A stretch of 5,949 nt of DNA from an uncultured Curtobacterium sp. (GTDB lineage: Bacteria > Actinomycetota > Actinomycetes > Actinomycetales > Microbacteriaceae): NCBI GenBank assembly GCA_913774725.1, contig CAJYIG010000232.1:1-5949 (forward strand), written 5' to 3'. Within the stretch, counting starts at the first letter, position 1. Each line of letters begins with the position of its first letter. The notes beneath the pieces were generated by a model that saw nothing but the letters and a program-made list of their open reading frames with translations, was not told where the DNA came from and did not search any database. Below are positions 1-5,172 of this stretch, one piece after another. Position numbers and translations under genes: made by a program.

Positions 1-733
1 CGAACGTGATGCGGCCAGCGGGGGTGTCGGCGTGGATGCCCGCGACCGGGGCGTCGTCGATCAGGGAGAGGGTCATCGTGGTCGTCATGCCGCACTCGAC
101 CGCGGTGCCGGAGACCTCGCCGTCGCCCTGCGCAGCGTGGCCGTCCCCGACCGAGAGCATCGCGTCCGGCACGGTGACGGGCAGGTAGAGCGTCGAGCCG
201 GCGACCAGCTCACGGCAGTCGATGTTGCCCCCGCCGAGCGGCCGCGGCGGGATCGTCGAGTGCTCTCCGGTCGGTTCCGGCGGGAGCCCGACCACGCCGA
301 GGAACGGCGCCGTCCGGACGCCGAGCCCGAGCTGGTTCCGCGCCGTCCCCGCTGCCGCGTCGACGTCCCAGAGCAGCGGTCCGCGGGACGCCGGGTCGGC
401 GAGTCCGAGCGCCCGGTTGACGGGGGTGTCGACCCCGCCGGACCCGGTGTAGCCCCAGTCGTCGGGCACGAGCGCGTCGAAGCGCACGGCGAGCACCCGG
501 CCCGGGCGCGCGCCCTCGACCGCGATCGGTCCGACCAGGCAGTGCCCGCGGCGGCCGTCGAGGAGCGTCGGCGCGCCGGCCCCCGGTGCGGCGAGCCGCT
601 CGGTGTACCCCGCGGCGCTCAGCGTCCGGACGGTGACGGTGTCGCCGTCCTGCACGCGGAGCACGGGCGCGCGCTCGGCGGTCAGGACGTCGACGGCGGT
701 GTCGAGCGAGGCATCGAGGCGGTGGGAGGTCAC
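1..733 (-). CDS. Acetamidase/formamidase family protein (3' end outside window)
   Basis: Members of this family hydrolyse formamide or acetamide (short-chain amides) to ammonia and the carboxylate in the cytoplasm. The 244 visible residues read cleanly from GTG at 733. They show the family landmarks: GHCLVGPI (about 63-70), GGNIDCREL (168-176), and GDGHAAQGDGEV (197-208) followed by a conserved-type Glu at 213. The chain leaves the window at base 1; full family members are roughly 300 residues, so about 60 are missing. The start is supported by a GGGAGGA Shine-Dalgarno (741-747) seven bases upstream. The stop of the preceding small membrane gene lies only 26 bp away on the same strand, so it is probably the third gene of the PiT operon. 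Its substrate cannot be told from sequence. The family call is firm, the exact amide is not. Confidence 0.9.
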   Translation of the reverse strand, partial: MTSHRLDASLDTAVDVLTAERAPVLRVQDGDTVTVRTLSAAGYTERLAAPGAGAPTLLDGRRGHCLVGPIAVEGARPGRVLAVRFDALVPDDWGYTGSGGVDTPVNRALGLADPASRGPLLWDVDAAAGTARNQLGLGVRTAPFLGVVGLPPEPTGEHSTIPPRPLGGGNIDCRELVAGSTLYLPVTVPDAMLSVGDGHAAQGDGEVSGTAVECGMTTTMTLSLIDDAPVAGIHADTPAGRITF

Positions 734-740
734 CGGACGA

Positions 741-747
741 TCCTCCC
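741..747 (-). promoter_or_regulatory. Shine-Dalgarno of the amidase gene
   Basis: On the minus strand this reads GGGAGGA, with seven bases between it and the GTG at 733-731. It fixes the amidase start and shows that the gene can be translated from within a polycistronic mRNA. Confidence 0.8.
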
Positions 748-759
748 AGCCGCCCCGCC

Positions 760-1029
760 TCAGTGGAACTGCGGGATGGTCAGCCAGATGCCGTACAGGA
801 CCGCGCCGGCGCAGACTGCGAAGCACACGATCGCCCCCGCCAGTGCGACCGGCGGGGTGTGGCCGGACCGCGGGGTCTCGTCACGGTAGGCGGTGCGCTC
901 GCCGGCGGCGTCCTGCGGCTGCCCGGTCCCGAGCAGCCGGAGGCCGAGCGTGTAGACGAGCACGATGCCGACCGCGGCGACGAACCCGACGCCGGCGACG
1001 ATGCCGATGCTGCTGAGGTCGATGTCCAC
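760..1029 (-). CDS. Small two-helix membrane protein downstream of PiT
   Basis: An 89-residue protein starting at GTG 1029 (VDIDLSSIGIVAG...) and ending at TGA 762-760. It has two hydrophobic segments, about residues 7-33 and 60-84. They flank a polar linker rich in Gln, Glu, Arg and Asp (about 36-58), and the C terminus ends IPQFH. No enzymatic motif is visible. The reading frame is open far upstream, but the part beyond 1029 is an antisense-like shadow of PiT. The true start is set by AGGAGG at 1034-1039, four bases from GTG. That Shine-Dalgarno overlaps the PiT stop codon, so translation is probably coupled. By position it may be a partner or modulator of the phosphate permease. I recall small membrane genes next to pit in other actinobacteria, but function is unknown. 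Confidence 0.85.
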   Translation of the reverse strand: MDIDLSSIGIVAGVGFVAAVGIVLVYTLGLRLLGTGQPQDAAGERTAYRDETPRSGHTPPVALAGAIVCFAVCAGAVLYGIWLTIPQFH

Positions 1030-1033
1030 GGTG

Positions 1034-1039
1034 CCTCCT
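1034..1039 (-). promoter_or_regulatory. Shine-Dalgarno overlapping the PiT stop codon
   Basis: The minus strand reads AGGAGG here, and its first two bases are the last two of the PiT TAG stop (1040-1038). Four bases separate it from the GTG start at 1029. A ribosome terminating on PiT would cover this site, which argues for termination-reinitiation coupling of the two genes. Confidence 0.8.
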
Positions 1040-2174
1040 AGACCGAGGCCGGCTCGGTGGCCGGCTGTTCGTCGTTGACGGTGTCCTTCGTGATCGGCTT
1101 CCGCCGCGCGAGGAGGAAGAAGCCGAGGCCCCCGACCAGGGCGAGCACCGCGACGACCACCAGGCCGACCGTGCTCGTCGAGGCCACGAGGGTCGCGAGG
1201 GCGCCGACGACCGCGGCCGCGGGCAGCGTGACCACCCAGGCCACCACGATCCGACCGACCACGGACCAGTGCACGTCGGCGAGCTTCTTGCCGAGGCCCG
1301 AGCCGATAACCGACCCGCTGGTGACGTGGGTGGTCGAGAGCGCGAACCCGAGGTGCGAGGACACCAGGATCGTCGCCGCCGAGCTCGTCTCCGCCGCGAA
1401 CCCCTGCGGCGACTGCACGTCGGAGATCTTCTTGCCGACGGTCCGCATGATGCGCCAACCGCCCGTCCAGGTACCGAGGCCGATCGCGAGACCGCAGGCC
1501 AGGATCACCCAGAGCGCCGGTCCGGTCCCCGCGGCCTGGTAGCCCGCCGCGATGAGCGTCAGCGTGATGACGCCCATCGTCTTCTGCGCGTCGTTGGTGC
1601 CGTGGGCGAGCGACACGAGCGACGCCGAGATCGTCTGACCGTGCCGGAAGCCGGTCGCAGCGCCGTGCGTGGTCGCGTTCCGCGTGAGCGTGTAGGCCAG
1701 GTAGGTCGCGACGAGGGCGATGACGCCGGCGATCACGGGCGAGAGCAGCGCGGGCAGCACCACCTTCGACACGACGGTGGTCCAGTCGACCGAGTGCAGT
1801 CCGGCGCCGATGATCGACGCCCCGATGAGGCCGCCGAACAGCGCGTGGGTGGACGACGACGGCAGCCCGAAGTACCAGGTGGCGAGGTTCCACAGCACCG
1901 CGCCGACGAGTCCCGCGAAGATCATGGTCGGGCTGATCTGGATGCCGTCCTGACCCTCGCGGATGATGCCCTGCGAGACGGTCTCGGCGACCTCGGTGGA
2001 GAGGAACGCACCGACCACGTTGAGGACGGCGGAGATGAGCACGGCGGTCCGGGGCTTCAGGGCCCCGGTGGCGACCGAGGTGGCCATGGCGTTCGCGGTG
2101 TCGTGGAAGCCGTTCGTGAAGTCGAACACGAGGGCCACCACGATCACCAGCACGACGGTGACGAGGACGTCCAT
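1038..2174 (-). CDS. pit: PiT-family inorganic phosphate permease
   Basis: A 378-residue polytopic membrane protein of the PiT family (PF01384), which imports phosphate (usually as a metal-phosphate complex) driven by the proton gradient. Both halves of the family's inverted duplication are seen: DFTNGFHDTANAMATSVATG (18-37) in the N half and AHGTNDAQKTMG (190-201) in the C half. The paired second motifs GLPSSSTHALFGGLIGA (103-119) and FALSTTHVTSGSVIGSGLGK (277-296) are also present. About ten hydrophobic segments are visible, the last near 337-356, followed by a 22-residue polar tail. Length is normal for the short bacterial type. ATG 2174 has no good Shine-Dalgarno, but TAGCGT lies seven bases upstream, suggesting a leaderless mRNA. 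A PHO-box-like repeat precedes it. No DUF47/PhoU-like accessory gene is adjacent; a small membrane gene follows instead. Confidence 0.96.
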   Translation of the reverse strand: MDVLVTVVLVIVVALVFDFTNGFHDTANAMATSVATGALKPRTAVLISAVLNVVGAFLSTEVAETVSQGIIREGQDGIQISPTMIFAGLVGAVLWNLATWYFGLPSSSTHALFGGLIGASIIGAGLHSVDWTTVVSKVVLPALLSPVIAGVIALVATYLAYTLTRNATTHGAATGFRHGQTISASLVSLAHGTNDAQKTMGVITLTLIAAGYQAAGTGPALWVILACGLAIGLGTWTGGWRIMRTVGKKISDVQSPQGFAAETSSAATILVSSHLGFALSTTHVTSGSVIGSGLGKKLADVHWSVVGRIVVAWVVTLPAAAVVGALATLVASTSTVGLVVVAVLALVGGLGFFLLARRKPITKDTVNDEQPATEPASV

Positions 2175-2181
2175 GGGCGTG

Positions 2182-2187
2182 ACGCTA
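2182..2187 (-). promoter_or_regulatory. Putative -10 of the pit promoter (leaderless)
   Basis: The minus strand reads TAGCGT, then seven bases, then ATG at 2174. Transcription would be expected to begin at or next to the start codon, and the region lacks a Shine-Dalgarno. No good -35 is found at the usual spacing; that place is occupied by the GTTCA repeats, as expected for an activator-dependent promoter. Confidence 0.55.
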
Positions 2188-2203
2188 GGCCTGCTCCGAA
2201 CCG

Positions 2204-2225
2204 CCTGCGTGAACGCCGGATGAAC
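2204..2225 (-). promoter_or_regulatory. PHO-box-like tandem 11-nt repeat upstream of pit
   Basis: On the minus strand two contiguous 11-mers occur: GTTCATCCGGC (2225-2215) then GTTCACGCAGG (2214-2204). Both start with GTTCA and repeat at exactly 11 bp. A weaker GTTC (2201-2198) follows two bases out of phase. PhoP boxes in Streptomyces are built of adjacent 11-nt direct repeat units of GTTCACC type, so the match in sequence and period is good. The pair lies 16 bp upstream of the putative -10, or about -30 to -51 from the start codon, covering the -35 position. Binding by PhoP is inferred; no phoP gene is in the window. Confidence 0.6.
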
Positions 2226-2260
2226 ACGCCACGCACCACCTGCACCGCCTGCACGTCTGC

Positions 2261-2266
2261 GAGGAT
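2261..2266 (+). promoter_or_regulatory. Possible -10 (or weak Shine-Dalgarno) of the hydrolase gene
   Basis: GAGGAT lies six bases before GTG 2273. It fits the -10-to-start spacing of the other genes in the window, although its first base departs from TANNNT. Its GAGG could instead act as a modest Shine-Dalgarno. The two readings cannot be separated by eye. Confidence 0.35.
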
Positions 2267-2272
2267 CGTCCC

Positions 2273-3142
2273 GTGCCCACCTTCTCCGCCGCCCGAGGGG
2301 ACTCCTCGTTCACCGACGCGCACGGCGTCGAGATCGTCTACTCGACGTGGCGGGCCGGCCGGCCGAAGGGCATCGTGCAGATCGCGCACGGCGTCGGGGA
2401 GCACGGGCTCCGGTACGAGCCGCTCGCGCAGGACCTCGTCCGGGCCGGGTACACCGTGCACGCGAACGACCACCGCGGGCACGGCCGGACCGGGCTGGCG
2501 CAGTGGGGCGGCGACCACACGCAGCTCGGACGACTCGGCCCCGGGGGTCTGCGAGCGGCGATCGCGGCCGTCGAGCAGATGAGCGTCGTCGCCCGCGAGC
2601 AGGACCCGGGCCTGCCCCTCGTGCTGCTCGGGCACTCGTGGGGCTCGCTCATGGCGCAGCGGATCGTGAACACCTCGTCCGAGCGGTACGACGGGGTGGT
2701 GCTCTCCGCCACGGCGTACCGGCTGCCCGGCTGGATGAACAGCGGCGACCTGAACGCCCGGCACGCGGGCTCCGGACCGACGAAGTACGAGTGGATCACG
2801 CGCGACCGGGCGGTCATCGAGGCGATCGCGGCCGACCCGCTCGCGGTCGAGGCCGACGTGATCAAGCTGTTCGGGGTCGCGGACGCACTGCGGCTGCTCG
2901 GGGTGCCGCGTCGCCGTGTCCCGCACGACCTGCCGGTGCTGCTGCAGGTCGGCTCCGACGACACCCTCGGTGGACCCCGCTCGGTCGAGCGCCTCGCACA
3001 GGCCTACCGCCGTCGCGGCCGGCTGTCGGACGTGCAGGTCCACGTCTACGAGGGTGCACGGCACGAGGTCTACAACGAGACGAACCGCGACGAGGTGGTC
3101 GCCGACCTGGTCGCGTGGCTCGACCGCCACGTCGGTCGCTGA
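2273..3142 (+). CDS. Alpha/beta hydrolase, monoacylglycerol lipase/lysophospholipase type
   Basis: A 289-residue serine hydrolase of the alpha/beta fold (Hydrolase_4/PldB-like), the group that cleaves acyl esters of glycerol or lysophospholipids. In order it shows an oxyanion-hole motif HGVGEHGLRY (39-48), and NDHRGHGRTG (65-74), typical of MGL-like enzymes. The nucleophile elbow is GHSWG (120-124, Ser122). A cap region spans about 147-215. The acid is probably Asp230 in VGSDDTLGG (226-234), and the base is His264 in GARHEVYNE (261-269). The triad is complete. There is no signal peptide or membrane segment, so it is likely cytoplasmic. It begins at GTG 2273, 98 bp from the divergent pit gene with the PHO-box-like repeat between them. 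It is followed by a strong hairpin, so it is probably monocistronic. The true substrate is unknown. Confidence 0.92.
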   Translation: MPTFSAARGDSSFTDAHGVEIVYSTWRAGRPKGIVQIAHGVGEHGLRYEPLAQDLVRAGYTVHANDHRGHGRTGLAQWGGDHTQLGRLGPGGLRAAIAAVEQMSVVAREQDPGLPLVLLGHSWGSLMAQRIVNTSSERYDGVVLSATAYRLPGWMNSGDLNARHAGSGPTKYEWITRDRAVIEAIAADPLAVEADVIKLFGVADALRLLGVPRRRVPHDLPVLLQVGSDDTLGGPRSVERLAQAYRRRGRLSDVQVHVYEGARHEVYNETNRDEVVADLVAWLDRHVGR

Positions 3143-3161
3143 CGCGACGGTCGCTGCTGTC

Positions 3162-3223
3162 GGAACCACGTTCCGGACACAGCACCGCGCAGTTCCACGG
3201 TGCGGTGTCCGGAACCTGGTTCC
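3162..3223. repeat. 62-nt compound inverted repeat (hairpin), possible terminator or REP-like element
   Basis: The left arm GGAACCACGTTCCGGACAC (3162-3180) pairs with 3205-3223 over 19 positions with a single mismatch. After one A/G mismatch the stem continues with a perfect 6-bp inner stem GCACCG (3182-3187) / CGGTGC (3198-3203), leaving a 10-nt loop. Each outer arm also contains its own palindrome: GGAAC-CAC-GTTCC on the left and GGAAC-CTG-GTTCC on the right. It starts 20 bp after the hydrolase stop. There is no T-tract on either side, so it could terminate only in a T-tract-independent way. It might also be a dispersed palindromic repeat. Confidence 0.75.
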
Positions 3224-3227
3224 CCGG

Positions 3228-3254
3228 GGTCGCCGAGCGCGGGCTGAGGCGACC
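3228..3254. repeat. Short inverted repeat between the two larger hairpins
   Basis: GGTCGCC (3228-3234) and GGCGACC (3248-3254) are perfect 7-bp arms around a 13-nt loop. It starts five bases after the 62-nt hairpin and overlaps the palindrome CCCCGGGG (3222-3229). On its own this could be chance in GC-rich DNA. Confidence 0.4.
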
Positions 3255-3259
3255 GCACA

Positions 3260-3305
3260 CCGGACGGGAGGCGCGTGGCGGGGCCGACCCGCGCCTCCCG
3301 TCCGG
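3260..3305. repeat. Perfect 16-bp inverted repeat before the lipoate ligase promoter
   Basis: CCGGACGGGAGGCGCG (3260-3275) is the exact reverse complement of 3290-3305, with a 14-nt loop (3276-3289). The stem is almost all G/C and very stable. No T-tract follows. Its right arm ends eight bases before the putative -10 of the next gene and so covers the -35 position. It may end transcription from either side, be a repeated intergenic element, or affect the lipoate ligase promoter. Confidence 0.7.
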
Positions 3306-3312
3306 CTCGGCG

Positions 3313-3318
3313 TAGGCT
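3313..3318 (+). promoter_or_regulatory. Putative -10 of the lipoate ligase gene (leaderless)
   Basis: TAGGCT lies six bases before GTG 3325, with no Shine-Dalgarno between the preceding hairpin and the start codon. The spacing places the transcription start at or next to the GTG. Confidence 0.55.
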
Positions 3319-3324
3319 CGGACC

Positions 3325-4374
3325 GTGCACGGTGAGTACAAGGTCCCCGGAGGCAAGTTGGTCGTCGTCGACCGCGAGGTCGTCGACGGCAGCATCCAGG
3401 AGTTCCGGCTGGCGGGTGACTTCTTCCTCGAACCGGACGACGCGCTGCCGCTGATCGACCAGGCCGTGAACGGCCTGTCCGCGACCACCGATGCCGCCGG
3501 CATCGCCGCCGCGGTCCGCGCCGCGCTGCCCGAGGGCGCCGTGCTGCTCGGGTTCACCCCGGAGTCGGTCGGCGTCGCCGTCCGTCGCGCGCTCTCACGG
3601 GCGTCGACGTGGCAGGAGTACGACTGGGAGATCGTCCACGAGGGGCCGATCAGCCCGAACGAGCACCTCGCGCTCGACCAGGTCCTGACCGAGGAGGTCG
3701 GGGCCGGCCGCCGCGGTCCGACCCTGCGCATCTGGGAGTGGGACCAGCCCGCCGTCGTGATCGGGTCGTTCCAGTCGCTGAAGAACGAGGTCGACCCGGC
3801 CGGAGCGGCGAAGTACGGCGTCGAGGTCGTCCGCCGCATCTCGGGCGGCGGCGCGATGTTCATGGACGCCGGCGCGATCATCTCCTACTCGCTGTACGTG
3901 CCGACCGACCTCGTGCAGGGCATGACCTTCGCGGACTCGTACGCCTACCTGGACGAGTGGGTGATCGAGGCCCTGAAGTCCCTCGGCATCGAGGCGTACT
4001 ACCAGCCGCTCAACGACATCTCGTCGACGAAGGGCAAGATCGGCGGCGCCGCGCAGAAGCGCCTCGGCACCGGAGCCCTGCTCCACCACGCCACCATGAG
4101 CTACGACATGGACGGCCAGAAGATGGTCGAGGTCCTGCGCATCGGGCGCGAGAAGATGAGCGACAAGGGGACGACCTCGGCCGCCAAGCGCGTCGACCCC
4201 CTGCGCTCCCAGACCGGCCTGACCCGGGCCGAGATCATCGACCGGCTGATCGGTACGTTCACGAAGCTCTACGGTGCGCACGAGGGCCACGTGACCGAGG
4301 CCGAGCGTGCTCGGGCGCAGGAGCTCGTCGAGACGAAGTTCGCAACGCGGGAGTGGCTCGAGCGGGTCCCCTGA
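3325..4374 (+). CDS. Lipoate-protein ligase A family protein with N-terminal accessory domain
   Basis: A 349-residue protein of the LplA family, whose members attach lipoate to lipoyl domains of 2-oxoacid dehydrogenases or the glycine cleavage H protein. Residues 1-51 (GEYKVPGGKL... GDFFLEP 31-37 ... ALPLIDQAVNGL) match the accessory domain normally found at the C terminus of bacterial LplA (Lip_prot_lig_C) or as separate archaeal LplB. A variable linker follows (52-98), then the catalytic BPL/LplA/LipB fold (about 99-315). That fold shows RRISGGGA (170-177), NDI (230-232), KGKIGGAAQ (236-244, Lys238 the likely catalytic Lys) and LHHATMSYD (253-261). Where E. coli LplA has FHDLGN after the glycines, this protein has FMDAGA (179-184). 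GTG 3325 follows a -10-like hexamer. Family is firm; ligase versus transferase activity is inferred. Confidence 0.88.
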   Translation: MHGEYKVPGGKLVVVDREVVDGSIQEFRLAGDFFLEPDDALPLIDQAVNGLSATTDAAGIAAAVRAALPEGAVLLGFTPESVGVAVRRALSRASTWQEYDWEIVHEGPISPNEHLALDQVLTEEVGAGRRGPTLRIWEWDQPAVVIGSFQSLKNEVDPAGAAKYGVEVVRRISGGGAMFMDAGAIISYSLYVPTDLVQGMTFADSYAYLDEWVIEALKSLGIEAYYQPLNDISSTKGKIGGAAQKRLGTGALLHHATMSYDMDGQKMVEVLRIGREKMSDKGTTSAAKRVDPLRSQTGLTRAEIIDRLIGTFTKLYGAHEGHVTEAERARAQELVETKFATREWLERVP

Positions 4375-4433
4375 TCGGCCGTCGGATCGACAGGATCATC
4401 CGCGCGGCGGAGGTCCTGGCCGGTCGACTGACG

Positions 4434-4439
4434 TAGCGT
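4434..4439 (+). promoter_or_regulatory. Putative -10 of the 109-residue membrane protein gene
   Basis: TAGCGT is seven bases upstream of GTG 4447, the same hexamer and spacing as before pit on the other strand. No Shine-Dalgarno lies in between. The gene may therefore have its own leaderless transcript although it is only 72 bp behind the lipoate ligase. Confidence 0.5.
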
Positions 4440-4446
4440 CGGGTCC

Positions 4447-4776
4447 GTGAACTGGTTGATCCTCCTGGGGGCGGTGGCCGCGGCGGCCGTCGTGATGTGG
4501 GTCGCCGATCGCGTGGGGTGGATCGACCTGTCGAACAAGGCCACACGCACCGGCGGATCCGGCGGCGTCGGCGCGATGATGGACGAGGTGTTCGCCCCGA
4601 CCCGTCACGAGACGCAGGCCGAGTACGAGCGGCAGTCGCGCCTCCTGAAGGAGGCCCCGACGCCCGCCGACGACGACCACGACCTGCTCAGCGGGAACGT
4701 GCTCATCCGGGTGCCGTCGGTCGGGCAGGCCGGTCGGCACGAGGCGCGACCCGGCACGCTCGACCGGACGTACTGA
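4447..4776 (+). CDS. Small membrane-anchored protein, possibly DUF6191-like
   Basis: A 109-residue protein with one N-terminal hydrophobic helix (about 3-20, NWLILLGAVAAAAVVMWVA), then a soluble, charged region. The segment TGGSGGVGAMMDEVFAPTRH (35-54) followed by an acidic and basic stretch (55-80) resembles, from memory, the glycine-rich plus F-x-P pattern of actinobacterial DUF6191 proteins. This is a weak assignment. No catalytic or ligand motif is visible and no function is proposed. The helix is probably a signal anchor with the rest on one side of the membrane. GTG 4447 is preferred because of the -10-like hexamer seven bases upstream. Codon use is like its neighbours. It ends 19 bp before the stop of the convergent acetyltransferase gene. 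Confidence 0.75.
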   Translation: MNWLILLGAVAAAAVVMWVADRVGWIDLSNKATRTGGSGGVGAMMDEVFAPTRHETQAEYERQSRLLKEAPTPADDDHDLLSGNVLIRVPSVGQAGRHEARPGTLDRTY

Positions 4777-4795
4777 GTCCGGCGCGCCCGCGGCG

Positions 4796-5080
4796 CTAGC
4801 GGGTCGTGAGCTCCTGGTAGTCCGGGTGCCGCTCGATCCAGGCCTTCACGTAGGTGCAGATCGGGACGACCCGGAGCGATCCCTCGCGGACGTCGTCGAG
4901 CGCGTGCTGGACGAGGATCGACGCGTGGCCGCCACCGCGGTGGGCGGGGTCGACCTCGGTGTGGGTGAAGCGGATCTCGTCGCCGTCGACCTCGTACGCC
5001 GCGAAGCCGATGACCTCGCCGTCCTCGACCAGGGAGTACTGCTGCGCGTCGGTGTCGTTGCGGACCTCGGGTGATGCCAT
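4796..5080 (-). CDS. Small GNAT-fold N-acetyltransferase (YjdJ-like)
   Basis: A 94-residue protein of the short GNAT group (Acetyltransf_CG, PF14542), which uses the acetyl-CoA binding half of the GNAT fold. The diagnostic stretch is FTHTEVDPAHRGGGHAS (38-54), with HRGGGHAS as the pyrophosphate-binding loop. It is followed by VVPICTYVKAWIERHPDYQEL (71-91), the usual C-terminal motif of this group with its Cys and the HPDY ending. Length is normal for the group and the acceptor substrate is unknown. ATG 5080 lacks a Shine-Dalgarno but has TACCGT seven bases upstream. The gene diverges from the membrane protein at 5173 and converges on the gene ending at 4776. The 19-bp convergent gap contains the palindrome GGCGCGCC but no clear terminator. 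Confidence 0.92.
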   Translation of the reverse strand: MASPEVRNDTDAQQYSLVEDGEVIGFAAYEVDGDEIRFTHTEVDPAHRGGGHASILVQHALDDVREGSLRVVPICTYVKAWIERHPDYQELTTR

Positions 5081-5087
5081 GGCGGCG

Positions 5088-5093
5088 ACGGTA
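5088..5093 (-). promoter_or_regulatory. Putative -10 of the GNAT gene (leaderless)
   Basis: The minus strand reads TACCGT, seven bases before ATG 5080. The 92-bp divergent gap with the next gene must hold both promoters; no shared operator is evident apart from a small GCCCC/GGGGC inverted repeat at 5123-5138. Confidence 0.45.
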
Positions 5094-5160
5094 CGCCGTG
5101 GGCCTGACCGGCGTCCGGGGCTGCCCCGAACAAGGGGCCGTGCGGCGTCGCTGCGGGCAC

Positions 5161-5166
5161 TACTCT
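5161..5166 (+). promoter_or_regulatory. Putative -10 of the gene at 5173 (leaderless)
   Basis: TACTCT stands six bases before GTG 5173 and there is no Shine-Dalgarno, which supports both the chosen start and a leaderless transcript. Confidence 0.5.
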
Positions 5167-5172
5167 CACTTC

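Noticed and set aside
32..889. Plus-strand open frame of 285 codons over the amidase region
   Set aside because: It is rich in Arg, Ala and Asp with no recognisable motif, and it lies antisense to a clear amidase with intact family motifs. It is a GC-driven shadow frame.
1030..1893. Upstream extension of the small membrane protein frame to a 377-residue protein
   Set aside because: The extension is an Arg/His-rich shadow of PiT in another minus-strand frame. The GTG at 1029 has an AGGAGG Shine-Dalgarno and begins the hydrophobic protein.
1269..2582. Plus-strand open frame of 437 codons spanning pit, the divergent promoter region and the hydrolase start
   Set aside because: Low-complexity Arg/Gly/Asp composition, antisense to the conserved PiT motifs and then out of frame with the hydrolase. 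No domain features.
2862..3881. Minus-strand open frame of 339 codons across the hydrolase end, the hairpin gap and the ligase start
   Set aside because: It reads through two strong inverted repeats and is antisense to two genes with intact motifs. Ser/Arg/Pro-rich composition fits a shadow frame.
4372..4398. TGATC/GATCA inverted repeat at the lipoate ligase stop codon
   Set aside because: Five-base arms with a 17-nt loop give a very weak stem without a T-tract; not a credible terminator.
4777..4795. Possible bidirectional terminator between convergent genes
   Set aside because: The 19-bp gap has only the short palindrome GGCGCGCC, with no loop-separated stem and no T-tract, so it is not supported as a terminator.
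5123..5138. GCCCC-GAACAA-GGGGC inverted repeat in the divergent GNAT/membrane protein gap
   Set aside because: Only 5-bp arms of pure G/C in GC-rich DNA; too likely by chance to call an operator.
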